Assembly (NCBI GenBank): GCA_963677215.1
Contig: OY781919.1
Coordinates: forward strand, 3,596,001-3,660,000
From: G963676795 sp963677215
GTDB lineage: Bacteria > Desulfobacterota > Desulfuromonadia > Desulfuromonadales > Geopsychrobacteraceae
Direction: 5' to 3'
Length of the DNA: 64,000 nucleotides
Shown: positions 25,982-33,742 of the stretch, one piece after another
Layout of the letters: each line of letters begins with the position of its first letter
How positions within the stretch are numbered: position 1 is the first letter of the stretch
Notes under the pieces: model-generated
Told to the model about the DNA's origin: nothing
What the model saw: only the letters and a program-made list of their open reading frames with translations
Databases searched by the model: none
Program-made: the position numbers and the translations under genes

Positions 25982-26950
25982 TCACCAATGTTTCCTGCTC
26001 CGCCCGTCAGAACGAATCCTGACTGCTGCAGGCTTCCAAGCCTGAGTCTGATCACGCCTGAGGACGATGGTTGGACCGGCCCCCCTTCGATAGCGTCCCG
26101 GGGCATATTCTTTCAATCTCCGGACACGTTCTGCTGTTGACGGGTGGGTCCGCAGGTAGGCCGGCATACTCTTCAGTAACAATCGCTGCTGCCAGGACAA
26201 TCTTTGATTCTGCTCGATCATGATCAGGGCTCGGATCAGCGGCTCTGAACTGCCGATCAGGTCTGCAGACATTATATCAGCCTGAAATTCACGCACCCGC
26301 GACAACCCCAACTGTGCTACTGCGCTGAGCTGCGGCGCAAATAGCAGGAACAGTAAAGCAAGCCAGTTGAGCTTCAGACTGCCTGTCACGATCAGCGGCA
26401 AGCTGAACAGAAGCAGGATCACTGCGACCCCGGAAAACAACCTGGTCAGCCTCGCTGACAGGGCGGCCAGAGTCATGACCCTGATGTCATTGTTGGCCAG
26501 GTGGCCGATTTCATGAGCCACGACAGCTTCTATTTCAGACTTATCGAGCAGCCTGACAAGATCCTGAGTCACGCCGATGGCCATGTCGTTTTTACCACCG
26601 ACAGCCATCGCATTCAACTGCCTGCCGGGCAACAGATAGAGATCCGGGGTACACACAAGCTTTGCCCTGTCTGAGAGCTGATCGACAATCCTGTAGAGGA
26701 CCGGAGCTTCGGAGCGTGTCAGTAAACGGCCACGCATCATGCGCATGACCAGCTGACTGGAGTAGACCGGGGTAAAAAACAAAAAGAAACCGATCGCCAG
26801 CCCCAACCAGATCAACAGGGATCCGCCCCAAATCATCCAGATCACAAGCGCCGGATAAGCGGAAAGTAATGTCTGCAGCAGCAAGGTATGCAGCTGGTTT
26901 CTCAGTTTCGATGCTGAGCCGTTGTCTTTCACAGATAAAAACATATTCAA
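25982..26950 (-). CDS. HtpX-like M48 zinc metalloprotease
   Basis: A 322-residue inner-membrane protease. Two hydrophobic segments occur near residues 25-65 (SAYPALVIWMIWGGSLLIWL, then AIGFFLFFTPVYSSQLV) and a further pair near 165-215. The zinc motif is VVAHEIGHLANNDI, complete with the catalytic Glu, and the third ligand lies in LSRVREFQADIMSADLIG. It resembles HtpX, which degrades misfolded membrane proteins with FtsH. Its start is ATG at 26950 and it is monocistronic, convergent with the YcgN-like gene. Confidence 0.9.
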   Translation of the reverse strand: MNMFLSVKDNGSASKLRNQLHTLLLQTLLSAYPALVIWMIWGGSLLIWLGLAIGFFLFFTPVYSSQLVMRMMRGRLLTRSEAPVLYRIVDQLSDRAKLVCTPDLYLLPGRQLNAMAVGGKNDMAIGVTQDLVRLLDKSEIEAVVAHEIGHLANNDIRVMTLAALSARLTRLFSGVAVILLLFSLPLIVTGSLKLNWLALLFLLFAPQLSAVAQLGLSRVREFQADIMSADLIGSSEPLIRALIMIEQNQRLSWQQRLLLKSMPAYLRTHPSTAERVRRLKEYAPGRYRRGAGPTIVLRRDQTQAWKPAAVRIRSDGRSRKHW

Positions 26951-27071
26951 ATCCTTGGCAGAGAGCCTGGCCTGGCCATGCTCATTGAGCGCTCTATCCT
27001 TTACTCATTATCAAATCCTATGCCAACGCTAAAGAGTGGAATTACGGCGCGTTGCCCCGTTCCATTCAGAC

Positions 27072-27097
27072 CTGCGACGCCGCAAACGACGTCGCAG
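27072..27097. repeat. 8-bp inverted repeat in intergenic region
   Basis: CTGCGACG (27072-27079) and CGTCGCAG (27090-27097) form a perfect stem with a 10-nt loop; a related TGCGACGTTGCA follows directly. It lies in the 26951-27552 gap between the HtpX-like gene and the DUF4388 gene. No T-run follows, so a terminator is unlikely. Apart from this and the candidate small RNA just downstream I see no gene in the gap. Confidence 0.4.
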
Positions 27098-27235
27098 TGC
27101 GACGTTGCAGGGTCGTTCAGTCTTAAGTGTCGCAGAGCATAAAAAAGAAAAAAATGCCGCCGAAGATCAGTCAACCTATCGATATTGTTCAAAGATATAA
27201 ATGCACAGGCATAAGCAGCAGGATTGGCACAGGAC

Positions 27236-27387
27236 TTGATAAAGTGACAGACAGGCAGACAATACAACGAAGTTCATGACAACATGAAGTTCGTTACCCA
27301 ACCCGGAAGGATGGCATCACTATCCTTCACCCATCTCCAAAACCTTTCTTTCAATTACGGCCCTGAGCAATCGGGGCCATTTTTTTA
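27236..27387 (+). ncRNA. Candidate small RNA with own promoter and terminator
   Basis: A weak promoter TTGATA (27236-27241), 16-nt spacer, GACAAT (27258-27263) is followed by three stem-loops. They are CGAAGTTCATG/CATGAAGTTCG with one G-G mismatch (27268-27293), GAAGGAT/ATCCTTC (27306-27312 with 27322-27328), and GGCCC/GGGCC (27359-27378) followed by T7 (27380-27387). No upstream plus-strand gene exists to need this terminator, and no open frame is inside. It is either a short independent RNA of about 120 nt or a terminated leader for the DUF4388 gene that starts 165 bp later. Confidence 0.5.
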
Positions 27388-27552
27388 ACCAGATGACTTC
27401 ATTAATAATTAAGTAACAATTCGAAATTTCAGAAGCTACAAATTTCCTAACAAAAATCAAATCGACAAACACCAACTTTTCCCTTCAGTCTCATCGAAAC
27501 TTAACATTTGACTGGCTTATATCCTGCGCACCCACTTGAGGAGATTGGATTT

Positions 27553-28236
27553 ATGCAACAGCTAAAACAAGGGTTTTCAGGCGAGCTTCCACAGGTCATG
27601 CTGGCCGATGTTCTTCAGTTTCATGGACACAACGGCTTTTCCGGCGGGATCTCATTCAAGCAGGACACAGAAAAAGGTGTCATTTTCTTTCGTGACGGAA
27701 ATGTCGTTCATGCAGAACAGGGTAAGCTACAGGGGATCGATGCGATCTACCGCATGTTACTGTGGAAGGGGGGCGAGTTCTCATGCCACCCGAACCTGGA
27801 GACACTGAACTCTTCAGTGCGGATGACTCTGAGCCACCTGTTGCTGGAATGTCACAGACGACTTGATGAAAATCAGGATCAGGAACAATCAAAACCGCAA
27901 CAATCCAAGAAGGCCGTCCACAAGTCAGTACGTAAAATCCTGCCGATTCCGGGCGTCAATTTTGCCGTTCTCATTGATGAGCAGGGAAAACCGCTAGAAG
28001 ACGACAGCGACGGAGCAGCACGACTCAGTGCTCAGGGTGAATATTTTGACAAGTTTGCTCAGCAACTGGGGCAACTGCTGGGCCTTGCCGGGTGCAATGT
28101 CACTGTTGCCAGTGGCAAGGCGGGGCATTGTCTCGGCTTTCGTTCGAACAACAAGACGATGGTTGTTGGCATGCCGGCAGATGCGGACTTTCGCAAGGTT
28201 GAAAGCGCCATCCGTTCGACCCTGTCCAGGAAATGA
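27553..28236 (+). CDS. DUF4388 protein with roadblock-like C-terminus
   Basis: A 227-residue soluble protein. Residues 1-100 match DUF4388/PATAN (GFSGELPQVMLADVLQFHGH, NGFSGGISFKQDTEKGVIFF and RDGNVVHAEQGKLQGIDAIY), a module common in gliding and signalling proteins of this group. After a polar linker the C-terminal part (ILPIPGVNFAVLIDEQGKPL ... KTMVVGMPADADFRKVESAI) has the spacing of a roadblock/LC7 fold, as inference. ATG at 27553 follows GAGGAG. It overlaps the next gene by 4 bp (ATGA), and that gene also starts with a roadblock domain, suggesting that the products pair or share a GTPase partner not seen in this window. Confidence 0.78.
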   Translation: MQQLKQGFSGELPQVMLADVLQFHGHNGFSGGISFKQDTEKGVIFFRDGNVVHAEQGKLQGIDAIYRMLLWKGGEFSCHPNLETLNSSVRMTLSHLLLECHRRLDENQDQEQSKPQQSKKAVHKSVRKILPIPGVNFAVLIDEQGKPLEDDSDGAARLSAQGEYFDKFAQQLGQLLGLAGCNVTVASGKAGHCLGFRSNNKTMVVGMPADADFRKVESAIRSTLSRK

Positions 28237-30161
28237 GTGAGGCCATGTTCGAACAATCAGTTATCAATGACCTTCTCACCATTCAGGGCGTTGAAGGAGC
28301 ACTGCTGTCAAATGCAAACGGGGAGGTTCTGGCCCGCCGCATGCCGGACCATATGAACACCGAACAGATGCAGGCTGCAGCAAATCTGATTAATCAGAAT
28401 CGCGGCGCAGCCAGTTCAGCTGTCGGCAATCTCAAATACTGTGAATTTCGTTATCATGATAAAAATGTCTTCATCTATTATCTGAACCATGGCCAGCTGC
28501 TGCTGCTCTGTTCCGCCAAAGTCAATCCGGAACGGACCGCTCTCGAAGTGAGCCTCTTAAGCGTTGCCATCGAAAAGTTGCTGGCCGACCTCAACAACCA
28601 CTCCACGGCACCGCAGTCTGCGAAATATGCAATACCTTCCCCAACGGCTTCTCGCTCTGAAGCTCAGTCGGAAATAAAGAAGAGCCGGGGCAAAGGCCTG
28701 ACAGCCCTGATCACCGCAGCTGTCATCGTAATCCTGCTGCTGGGGGGCGGATTTTTCTTTCTGTTGGGCAAGACGACCGGAACGCAGCAACTCACGACAA
28801 AAATGGAAGCCCATGCCGGCGCAACGGGGGCTTCTGCGCAGGAAGCTAAAACGGTCGCCGTGGAGGAATTTGCTGCCATCACTCCAGCGCATCAACCGGC
28901 AGAAACAATCCTCAGGCTGCACGGCTCGAATACCATCGGCGCCAAGCTAGGCCCGGCTCTGGCCGAGGAATTTCTGAAAAAGAAGCTGAAGGGTATGGAT
29001 ATCGTAGCGATTTCCGCCGGCATTCCAGACGAACAGTCTATTGAGGGGACGCTGCCGGACGGACGGCGTGTTGCTGTCGAAATCCACGCTCACGGCTCTA
29101 CGACATCCTTTAAAGGACTGAATGAAGAAGTCTGCGATATCGGCATGGCGTCACGCTCCATCAAGAGCAAAGAAGTGGACATGCTCAGCCGCTTTGGTGA
29201 CATGACCAGTACGGCCAGCGAAAACGTTCTGGCCCTGGATGGAATAGCGGTCATCGTCCATCCGGCCAATGCCGTCAGTAAGCTCTCTCAACAGCAGATT
29301 GCCGATATTTTTACAGGAAAAACCGCAGACTGGTCGGAATTGCCAGAGAGCCATTTGAGCGGCGCCATCAGGGTCATCGCCCGTGATGAGAAATCTGGGA
29401 CATGGGATACCTTCAAGAGCCTGGTTCTTCATGGCGAAGCCTTGAAAGCAACGGCACAACGCATTGAAGACAGTCGCGTCCTGACCGAGTCGGTCGCCGA
29501 CAACAAAAATGCCATCGGCTTTATCGGCCTGCCCTATATCAAACCATCAAAGGCAATTTCCGTATCGGAAACAGGTACGGCCGCGGTCTTCCCGACCGTC
29601 TTTACCGTCGCGACAGAGGATTACCCGCTCGCCCGCCGCCTCTACCTCTACCTGCCGCAAAATACGGCAAGCCCTTTGAGCCGCTCTTTTGTCGAGTTCG
29701 CCCTGAGCATGGCGGGACAGGATATTGTCCACGACATCGGTTTCGTCGAATTGACCATCGATAAACAGCAGCCGGAGATTCCGGCAAACGCACCAGCGCA
29801 ATACTTAAGTGAAGTCAATACCGCAACCCGCCTGTCTCTGAACTTCCGTTTCCGTATCGGCAGCAGCACTATCGACAACAAGGGATTAAGAGATATTGAC
29901 CGCCTGATCGCCTTTCTGAACACCCCTGAAAACCGCAATCGATCGATAAAGCTGTTCGGCTTTGCCGATAACATCGGGGCCAGAGATGTCAATTGCCGGC
30001 TCGCTGAAGGGAGGGCTCAGCAGGTTGCCGAGCAGCTCTCCGCCTACGGAATCCGAGTCAGCAGCGTTCAGGGTTTCTGCGACGACATGCCGGTTGCTTC
30101 GAATCTGACGGCAGCGGGACGCGAGAAGAATCGCCGCGTCGAGGTTTGGCTGGAGCAATAA
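28233..30161 (+). CDS. Roadblock-TM-PstS-like-OmpA fusion protein
   Basis: A 642-residue protein of unusual architecture. Residues 1-120 form a roadblock/LC7 domain (QSVINDLLTIQGVEGALLSN ... EFRYHDKNVFIYYLNHGQLL). One transmembrane helix is at about 156-179 (GLTALITAAVIVILLLGGGF). Residues about 225-500 form a phosphate-binding (PstS-type) periplasmic domain: LRLHGSNTIGAKLGPALAEE, DIGMASRSIKSKEVDML, VIARDEKSGTWDTFKSLVLH. Residues about 525-642 form an OmpA-like peptidoglycan-binding domain (KLFGFADNIGARDVNCRLAE). It could link cell wall and a periplasmic ligand to a cytoplasmic roadblock/GTPase system. PstS-OmpA fusions are known; I am not aware of one with a roadblock domain. It is coupled to the DUF4388 gene by a 4-bp overlap. 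Confidence 0.85.
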   Translation: MSEAMFEQSVINDLLTIQGVEGALLSNANGEVLARRMPDHMNTEQMQAAANLINQNRGAASSAVGNLKYCEFRYHDKNVFIYYLNHGQLLLLCSAKVNPERTALEVSLLSVAIEKLLADLNNHSTAPQSAKYAIPSPTASRSEAQSEIKKSRGKGLTALITAAVIVILLLGGGFFFLLGKTTGTQQLTTKMEAHAGATGASAQEAKTVAVEEFAAITPAHQPAETILRLHGSNTIGAKLGPALAEEFLKKKLKGMDIVAISAGIPDEQSIEGTLPDGRRVAVEIHAHGSTTSFKGLNEEVCDIGMASRSIKSKEVDMLSRFGDMTSTASENVLALDGIAVIVHPANAVSKLSQQQIADIFTGKTADWSELPESHLSGAIRVIARDEKSGTWDTFKSLVLHGEALKATAQRIEDSRVLTESVADNKNAIGFIGLPYIKPSKAISVSETGTAAVFPTVFTVATEDYPLARRLYLYLPQNTASPLSRSFVEFALSMAGQDIVHDIGFVELTIDKQQPEIPANAPAQYLSEVNTATRLSLNFRFRIGSSTIDNKGLRDIDRLIAFLNTPENRNRSIKLFGFADNIGARDVNCRLAEGRAQQVAEQLSAYGIRVSSVQGFCDDMPVASNLTAAGREKNRRVEVWLEQ

Positions 30162-30178
30162 AGGCGGAAAATTTTGAT

Positions 30179-30233
30179 TTGACAGGAAACCTTTTCTCCC
30201 GGAGAATGAGACTTTCGTATTGATCGGGAGAAA
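30179..30233 (+). promoter_or_regulatory. Promoter with inverted repeat upstream of DUF2284 gene
   Basis: TTGACA (30179-30184), a 17-nt spacer and GAGAAT (30202-30207) form a plausible promoter 38 nt before the DUF2284 start codon. A perfect 9-bp inverted repeat, TTTCTCCCG (30193-30201) and CGGGAGAAA (30225-30233), flanks the -10 and the predicted start of transcription. It could be an operator or an RNA hairpin in the 5' leader. Confidence 0.5.
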
Positions 30234-30244
30234 GAGTTCTATTC

Positions 30245-30874
30245 ATGAATGAACTGATTCTACAGACCCTGAATGCCGGAGCTGACGAGGCCTGCATCAT
30301 CCCCGCCGCCAGGATTCCCGTCAACCCTGATCTTGCCAAGCTCTGCAAAACTCCAGGCTGCCCCGATTTCGGCCGTGCACCGGGGTGCCCTCCTCACGGT
30401 CTGGGACCCGACGGTTTCATCAGAAAACGCGATTCCTATTCTCAGACGTTGGTCTTCCGTCTCTGGGCTTCTGAACAGGATCTGAGCGGCAAAAAGAACC
30501 TGCTCATCATGCGCAATTTGCAATCGATGGCGGCACATCTGGAAAAAACAGCGCTCCAGCTCGGCTACAGCCGCGCCGAAGCCTTTGCCGGAGGATCCTG
30601 TAAAAGAATCTTCTGCGGCCAGCTGCCATCTTGTGTCGTCATCACCAAAGGACATGACTGCCTGTTTCCTGAGCTGGCCCGCCCTTCCCTATCTGCCGTC
30701 GGCGTCAATATGACGGCCCTGATGAGGGCCTGCAGCTGGGACGAACAGATGATCGATTCTGGCGAGCAGCCATCGACCCGACGCAAAGCCTGGGTCGCGG
30801 CCCTGATCCTGTTGCAGGGAACAGCTGCATCGCCCCTGAAAGAACTCAGCGCTTCGACCTGTGCAGACAGCTGA
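30245..30874 (+). CDS. DUF2284 cysteine-rich metal-binding protein
   Basis: A 209-residue soluble protein of the DUF2284 family. Cysteines fall in two groups: CKTPGCPDFGRAPGCPPHG (residues about 36-57) and GSCKRIFCGQLPSC (about 118-131), a pattern expected for an Fe-S or other metal centre. Function is unknown; relatives are frequent in anaerobes, often near corrinoid methyltransferase or redox genes. It stands alone between the roadblock unit and the convergent mtaB operon, with its own promoter-like sequence and inverted repeat. The start is ATG at 30245. Confidence 0.83.
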   Translation: MNELILQTLNAGADEACIIPAARIPVNPDLAKLCKTPGCPDFGRAPGCPPHGLGPDGFIRKRDSYSQTLVFRLWASEQDLSGKKNLLIMRNLQSMAAHLEKTALQLGYSRAEAFAGGSCKRIFCGQLPSCVVITKGHDCLFPELARPSLSAVGVNMTALMRACSWDEQMIDSGEQPSTRRKAWVAALILLQGTAASPLKELSASTCADS

Positions 30875-30888
30875 CGGACGGCAACCTG

Positions 30889-32184
30889 TCAGACCGGATC
30901 GGCCTCGAGTCCATCCTTGAACAGGCCTGTCACACGGGCTGCAACAACCTGCCCCTGACCGTAACCATCAGCACTGATCCAGACCGACAGATAATTCTCG
31001 GCCAACCCCTTCTGTAACCCGGCTTTGCTGCCACCTTCGATAACCAACTCAAGGCTACGACCGATAAATGAACTACGATAGCGCAGATTCTTCTCGTCTC
31101 CGACCTCACGCAAGCGCGCCGCACGCTCCTTGATGACATCACCGGGCAACTGACCACCCATTTGTGCTGCCGGCGTCCCCTGCCGCCTGCTGAAGGGGAA
31201 GACATGGAGATGGGAAAAGTTCAACTCTTTGAGAAAAGCAACTGTAGACTCAAACTGCTCATCCGTCTCACCAGGAAATCCGGCGATAATATCGAGGCCG
31301 ACGGCAGCATCGGGGATCAGCTCGTGAACCCGGTCGAGCAGTGCAGCATAATCCTCGCAGCTGTAATGTCGGTTCATCCGCTGCAGGACACTGTTCTCCC
31401 CCGCCTGAAGAGGGATGTGAAGATGCGGGCAGATCCAGCCTGCAGAAGCTATGTAGCGCAGTAGTTCGTCATTCAGCTCATTCGGCTCTATCGATCCCAG
31501 ACGCAGGCGTCCAGAGAAGGCAGAATCCTCTATGGCGCGCAGCAAGCCGAGAAGATCTGTTTTCGGCTGCAGATCGAGTCCATACTGGCCGATGTGAATC
31601 CCGGTCAGAACCAGCTCGGGATAACCGGCTGCTGAGAGGCGCTCTACCTGGCCGACGACCTCCTCAATACTGGCTGAGCGGCTGCGACCTCGCGCGTAGG
31701 GGATGATGCAATAGGCGCAGAAGGCGTCACAACCGTTCTGAATCTGGACGAAAGCCCGGCTGCGCTGCTCAAAGGTATTGATCTCAAGCGGCTCGAAACT
31801 TTCCTGAGCACGGATATCGCCGACATGAACCTTGTGCTGCGCATCATCCTTGAGCAGTAATTCCAGCAGCTGGGATTTTTCCTGGTTACCGACCACCAGG
31901 CTGACGCCCGGCAGGTCGCAAAGGCTCTGCGGATCGATCTGGGCATAACAGCCGGTGACGATGATCCGCACCCCCGGGTTCAACCGGCGCGCCCGGCGTA
32001 TCAGATTACGCGACTGGGAATCGGTGGCGGCCGTCACGGTACAGGTATTGATCAGCACCAGATCGGCCCCGGCCTCAAAATCGACCGGACAGTATCCGGC
32101 CTGCTGTAACTGTTCGGCCATGGCTGCCGATTCAAACTGATTGGTCTTGCAGCCCAGGGTTACGACAGACAGGCTCTGACTCAT
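30889..32184 (-). CDS. mtaB: tRNA t6A37 methylthiotransferase
   Basis: A 431-residue radical-SAM methylthiotransferase that converts t6A37 to ms2t6A37 in tRNA-Lys(UUU). The N-terminal UPF0004 domain supplies cysteines in VVTLGCKTNQFESAAMAEQL, LINTCTVTAATDSQSRNLIR and VTGCYAQIDPQSLCDLPG; the radical-SAM motif is NGCDAFCAYCIIPYARGRSR; a TRAM-like domain ends the protein. ATG at 32184 overlaps the mnmA stop as ATGA, so it is chosen over the GTG three codons upstream. MtaB is distinguished from MiaB (encoded at 45548) by sequence and by absence of the MiaB-type N-terminus. It is the last gene of the cysE operon and joins two tRNA-sulfur enzymes to the Fe-S genes that supply them. Confidence 0.94.
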   Translation of the reverse strand: MSQSLSVVTLGCKTNQFESAAMAEQLQQAGYCPVDFEAGADLVLINTCTVTAATDSQSRNLIRRARRLNPGVRIIVTGCYAQIDPQSLCDLPGVSLVVGNQEKSQLLELLLKDDAQHKVHVGDIRAQESFEPLEINTFEQRSRAFVQIQNGCDAFCAYCIIPYARGRSRSASIEEVVGQVERLSAAGYPELVLTGIHIGQYGLDLQPKTDLLGLLRAIEDSAFSGRLRLGSIEPNELNDELLRYIASAGWICPHLHIPLQAGENSVLQRMNRHYSCEDYAALLDRVHELIPDAAVGLDIIAGFPGETDEQFESTVAFLKELNFSHLHVFPFSRRQGTPAAQMGGQLPGDVIKERAARLREVGDEKNLRYRSSFIGRSLELVIEGGSKAGLQKGLAENYLSVWISADGYGQGQVVAARVTGLFKDGLEADPV

Positions 32185-33227
32185 TTGATCCACCCGCCGC
32201 CGACGACCAGATCGCCCTCATAAAAAACAGCGGCCTGTCCGGGAGTCACCCCGCTTTGCGCTTGATCAAAGCAGACACGCGCCCCACCATCGACAAGAGG
32301 CTCGACACGCGCAGGGGTTTCCTGATGGCGATACCGGATCCGGCAGGCACAGGAGAACGCGGCCTGAGGTGCTGGAATGCTCCAGCTGCAGGTCGAAACT
32401 TCCAGCGCAGCACTCTTAAGATGTTCTTTCTCGCCAACGATGACCTTTTTGCCCTGCACATCAAGAGCGATGACATAAAGAGGCTCTGTCCAGCCTATCC
32501 CCAGCCCTTTGCGCTGACCGATCGTATAGCGGTGAACCCCCTGGTGCTGACCGAGAACCTGCCCTGAGACATGGATGATCTCGCCACCGCTTCTGGAGAT
32601 ACCACTCTGCTCGAGGAATTCAATGTAGTTTCCGTCCGGGATGAAGCAGATATCCTGACTTTCCCCCTTCTGCGCGACGACCAGACCGAGCTCGGCGGCG
32701 ATATTACGGACCTGCTCTTTGGTCAGATCACCCAAGGGAAACAGGCAGCGTGACAGTTGCTGCTGATCGAGGGAGAAGAGAAAGTAGCTCTGGTCCTTTT
32801 TAGGGTCCAGCGCTTTACGGATATAAAGCCGCCCATCGCGCTCGGCAATCCGCACATAATGGCCGGTCGCCAGGTATTCAGCGCCGAGCTCCTGAGCCTT
32901 ATCCAGCAGTTTGCCGAATTTGAGCTTTTTGTTGCAGTTAATGCACGGATTCGGTGTCCTGCCATCCTGATATTCCTGGCAGAACGGGGTAATCACCTGG
33001 CTATGAAAAAACTCTCCAAAATCGACAACATAATGCTCAATCCCCAGCTGCTGCGCAACCCTGGCCGCATCAACAGCGGGATCAGTTTTCAGTTCTGCCA
33101 TGGGCAGAGAGCCCAGCCCAAGACGCATGGTCAGGCCGACGACCTCATAGCCCTGCTTCATGAGCAGCGCAGCGGCCACCGAGGAATCGACACCGCCACT
33201 CATTGCAACTACGACTTTATTCTTCAC
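32181..33227 (-). CDS. mnmA: tRNA-specific 2-thiouridylase
   Basis: A 348-residue enzyme that thiolates U34 of tRNA-Lys, -Glu and -Gln. Motifs: PP-loop AMSGGVDSSVAAALLMKQGY, first catalytic Cys in RTPNPCINCNKKLKFGKLLD, FATGHY-like YLATGHYVRIAERDGRLYIR, second Cys in KGESQDICFIPDGNYIEFLE and the C-terminal barrel. Start is GTG at 33227. Sulfur probably comes from the NifS-type desulfurase encoded upstream in the same operon. The gap to nifU holds a strong hairpin, so mnmA-mtaB expression may differ from that of the Fe-S genes. Confidence 0.97.
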   Translation of the reverse strand: MKNKVVVAMSGGVDSSVAAALLMKQGYEVVGLTMRLGLGSLPMAELKTDPAVDAARVAQQLGIEHYVVDFGEFFHSQVITPFCQEYQDGRTPNPCINCNKKLKFGKLLDKAQELGAEYLATGHYVRIAERDGRLYIRKALDPKKDQSYFLFSLDQQQLSRCLFPLGDLTKEQVRNIAAELGLVVAQKGESQDICFIPDGNYIEFLEQSGISRSGGEIIHVSGQVLGQHQGVHRYTIGQRKGLGIGWTEPLYVIALDVQGKKVIVGEKEHLKSAALEVSTCSWSIPAPQAAFSCACRIRYRHQETPARVEPLVDGGARVCFDQAQSGVTPGQAAVFYEGDLVVGGGWIK

Positions 33228-33283
33228 GCTAATCCCGTAAAACCTGAAACACCATTCGGCTGGACAGCTTCAGGCTAAAGACA

Positions 33284-33312
33284 CAGGGGCGCCGCTAACC
33301 GCGACGCCCCTG
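33284..33312 (-). repeat. Strong hairpin between nifU-like gene and mnmA
   Basis: On the minus strand CAGGGGCGTCGC (33312-33301) pairs with GCGGCGCCCCTG (33295-33284), twelve pairs with one G-U and a 5-nt loop. There is no U-rich tail (TGTCTTTAGCC), so it is not a standard intrinsic terminator. It may stabilise the upstream nifS-nifU message or act as an RNase processing site, giving different levels for mnmA-mtaB. Confidence 0.5.
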
Positions 33313-33338
33313 ATTTACCGATACGGACACTTGATCGA

Positions 33339-33716
33339 TCAGGCCGCGTTGCCGTGCTTCTCCTTGTAATCCTTGATCGCTTCATGCAAGGCATCAGCAG
33401 CAAGGTTGGAGCAGTGCATCTTGGCCGGAGGAAGTCCGTCCAGGGCTTCAGCAACAGCCTGATTGGTGAGCACAAGAGCCTCATCCAGGGTTTTACCGAT
33501 GGCCATTTCAGTCACCATCGAAGAGGTCGCAATGGCGGCCCCGCATCCAAAGGTTTTGAATTTGACGTCCTTGATGATCCCGTCTTCAACCTTGAGGAAG
33601 ATCTTCATGATATCGCCGCAGGATGCGTTGCCAACCTCACCGACACCATCGGCGTTTTCAATTTCACCGACATTACGAGGATTGCTGAAGTGATCCATAA
33701 CTTTTTCTGTGTACAT
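33339..33716 (-). CDS. nifU: IscU/NifU-type Fe-S cluster scaffold
   Basis: A 125-residue IscU-like scaffold on which Fe-S clusters are assembled. It begins MYTEKVMDHFSNPRNVGEIE. The three ligand cysteines are in GNASCGDIMKIFLKV, KTFGCGAAIATSSMVTEMA and KMHCSNLAADALHEAI. It lacks the extra domains of long NifU, so it is the short, IscU-like form. ATG at 33716 follows AGGAGA and matches the family start. It lies 26 bp after the nifS-type gene. Confidence 0.96.
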   Translation of the reverse strand: MYTEKVMDHFSNPRNVGEIENADGVGEVGNASCGDIMKIFLKVEDGIIKDVKFKTFGCGAAIATSSMVTEMAIGKTLDEALVLTNQAVAEALDGLPPAKMHCSNLAADALHEAIKDYKEKHGNAA

Positions 33717-33742
33717 AAGCTGTCTCCTAATATATCTGGCTA

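Noticed and set aside
27001..27267. 88-codon minus-strand frame in the gap before the DUF4388 gene
   Set aside because: No Shine-Dalgarno, no domain-like sequence and overlap with the inverted repeat at 27072-27097.
26951..27552. c-di-GMP (GEMM) or cobalamin riboswitch in the intergenic region
   Set aside because: Searched for by eye because such RNAs are common in this group; the conserved loop sequences are absent.
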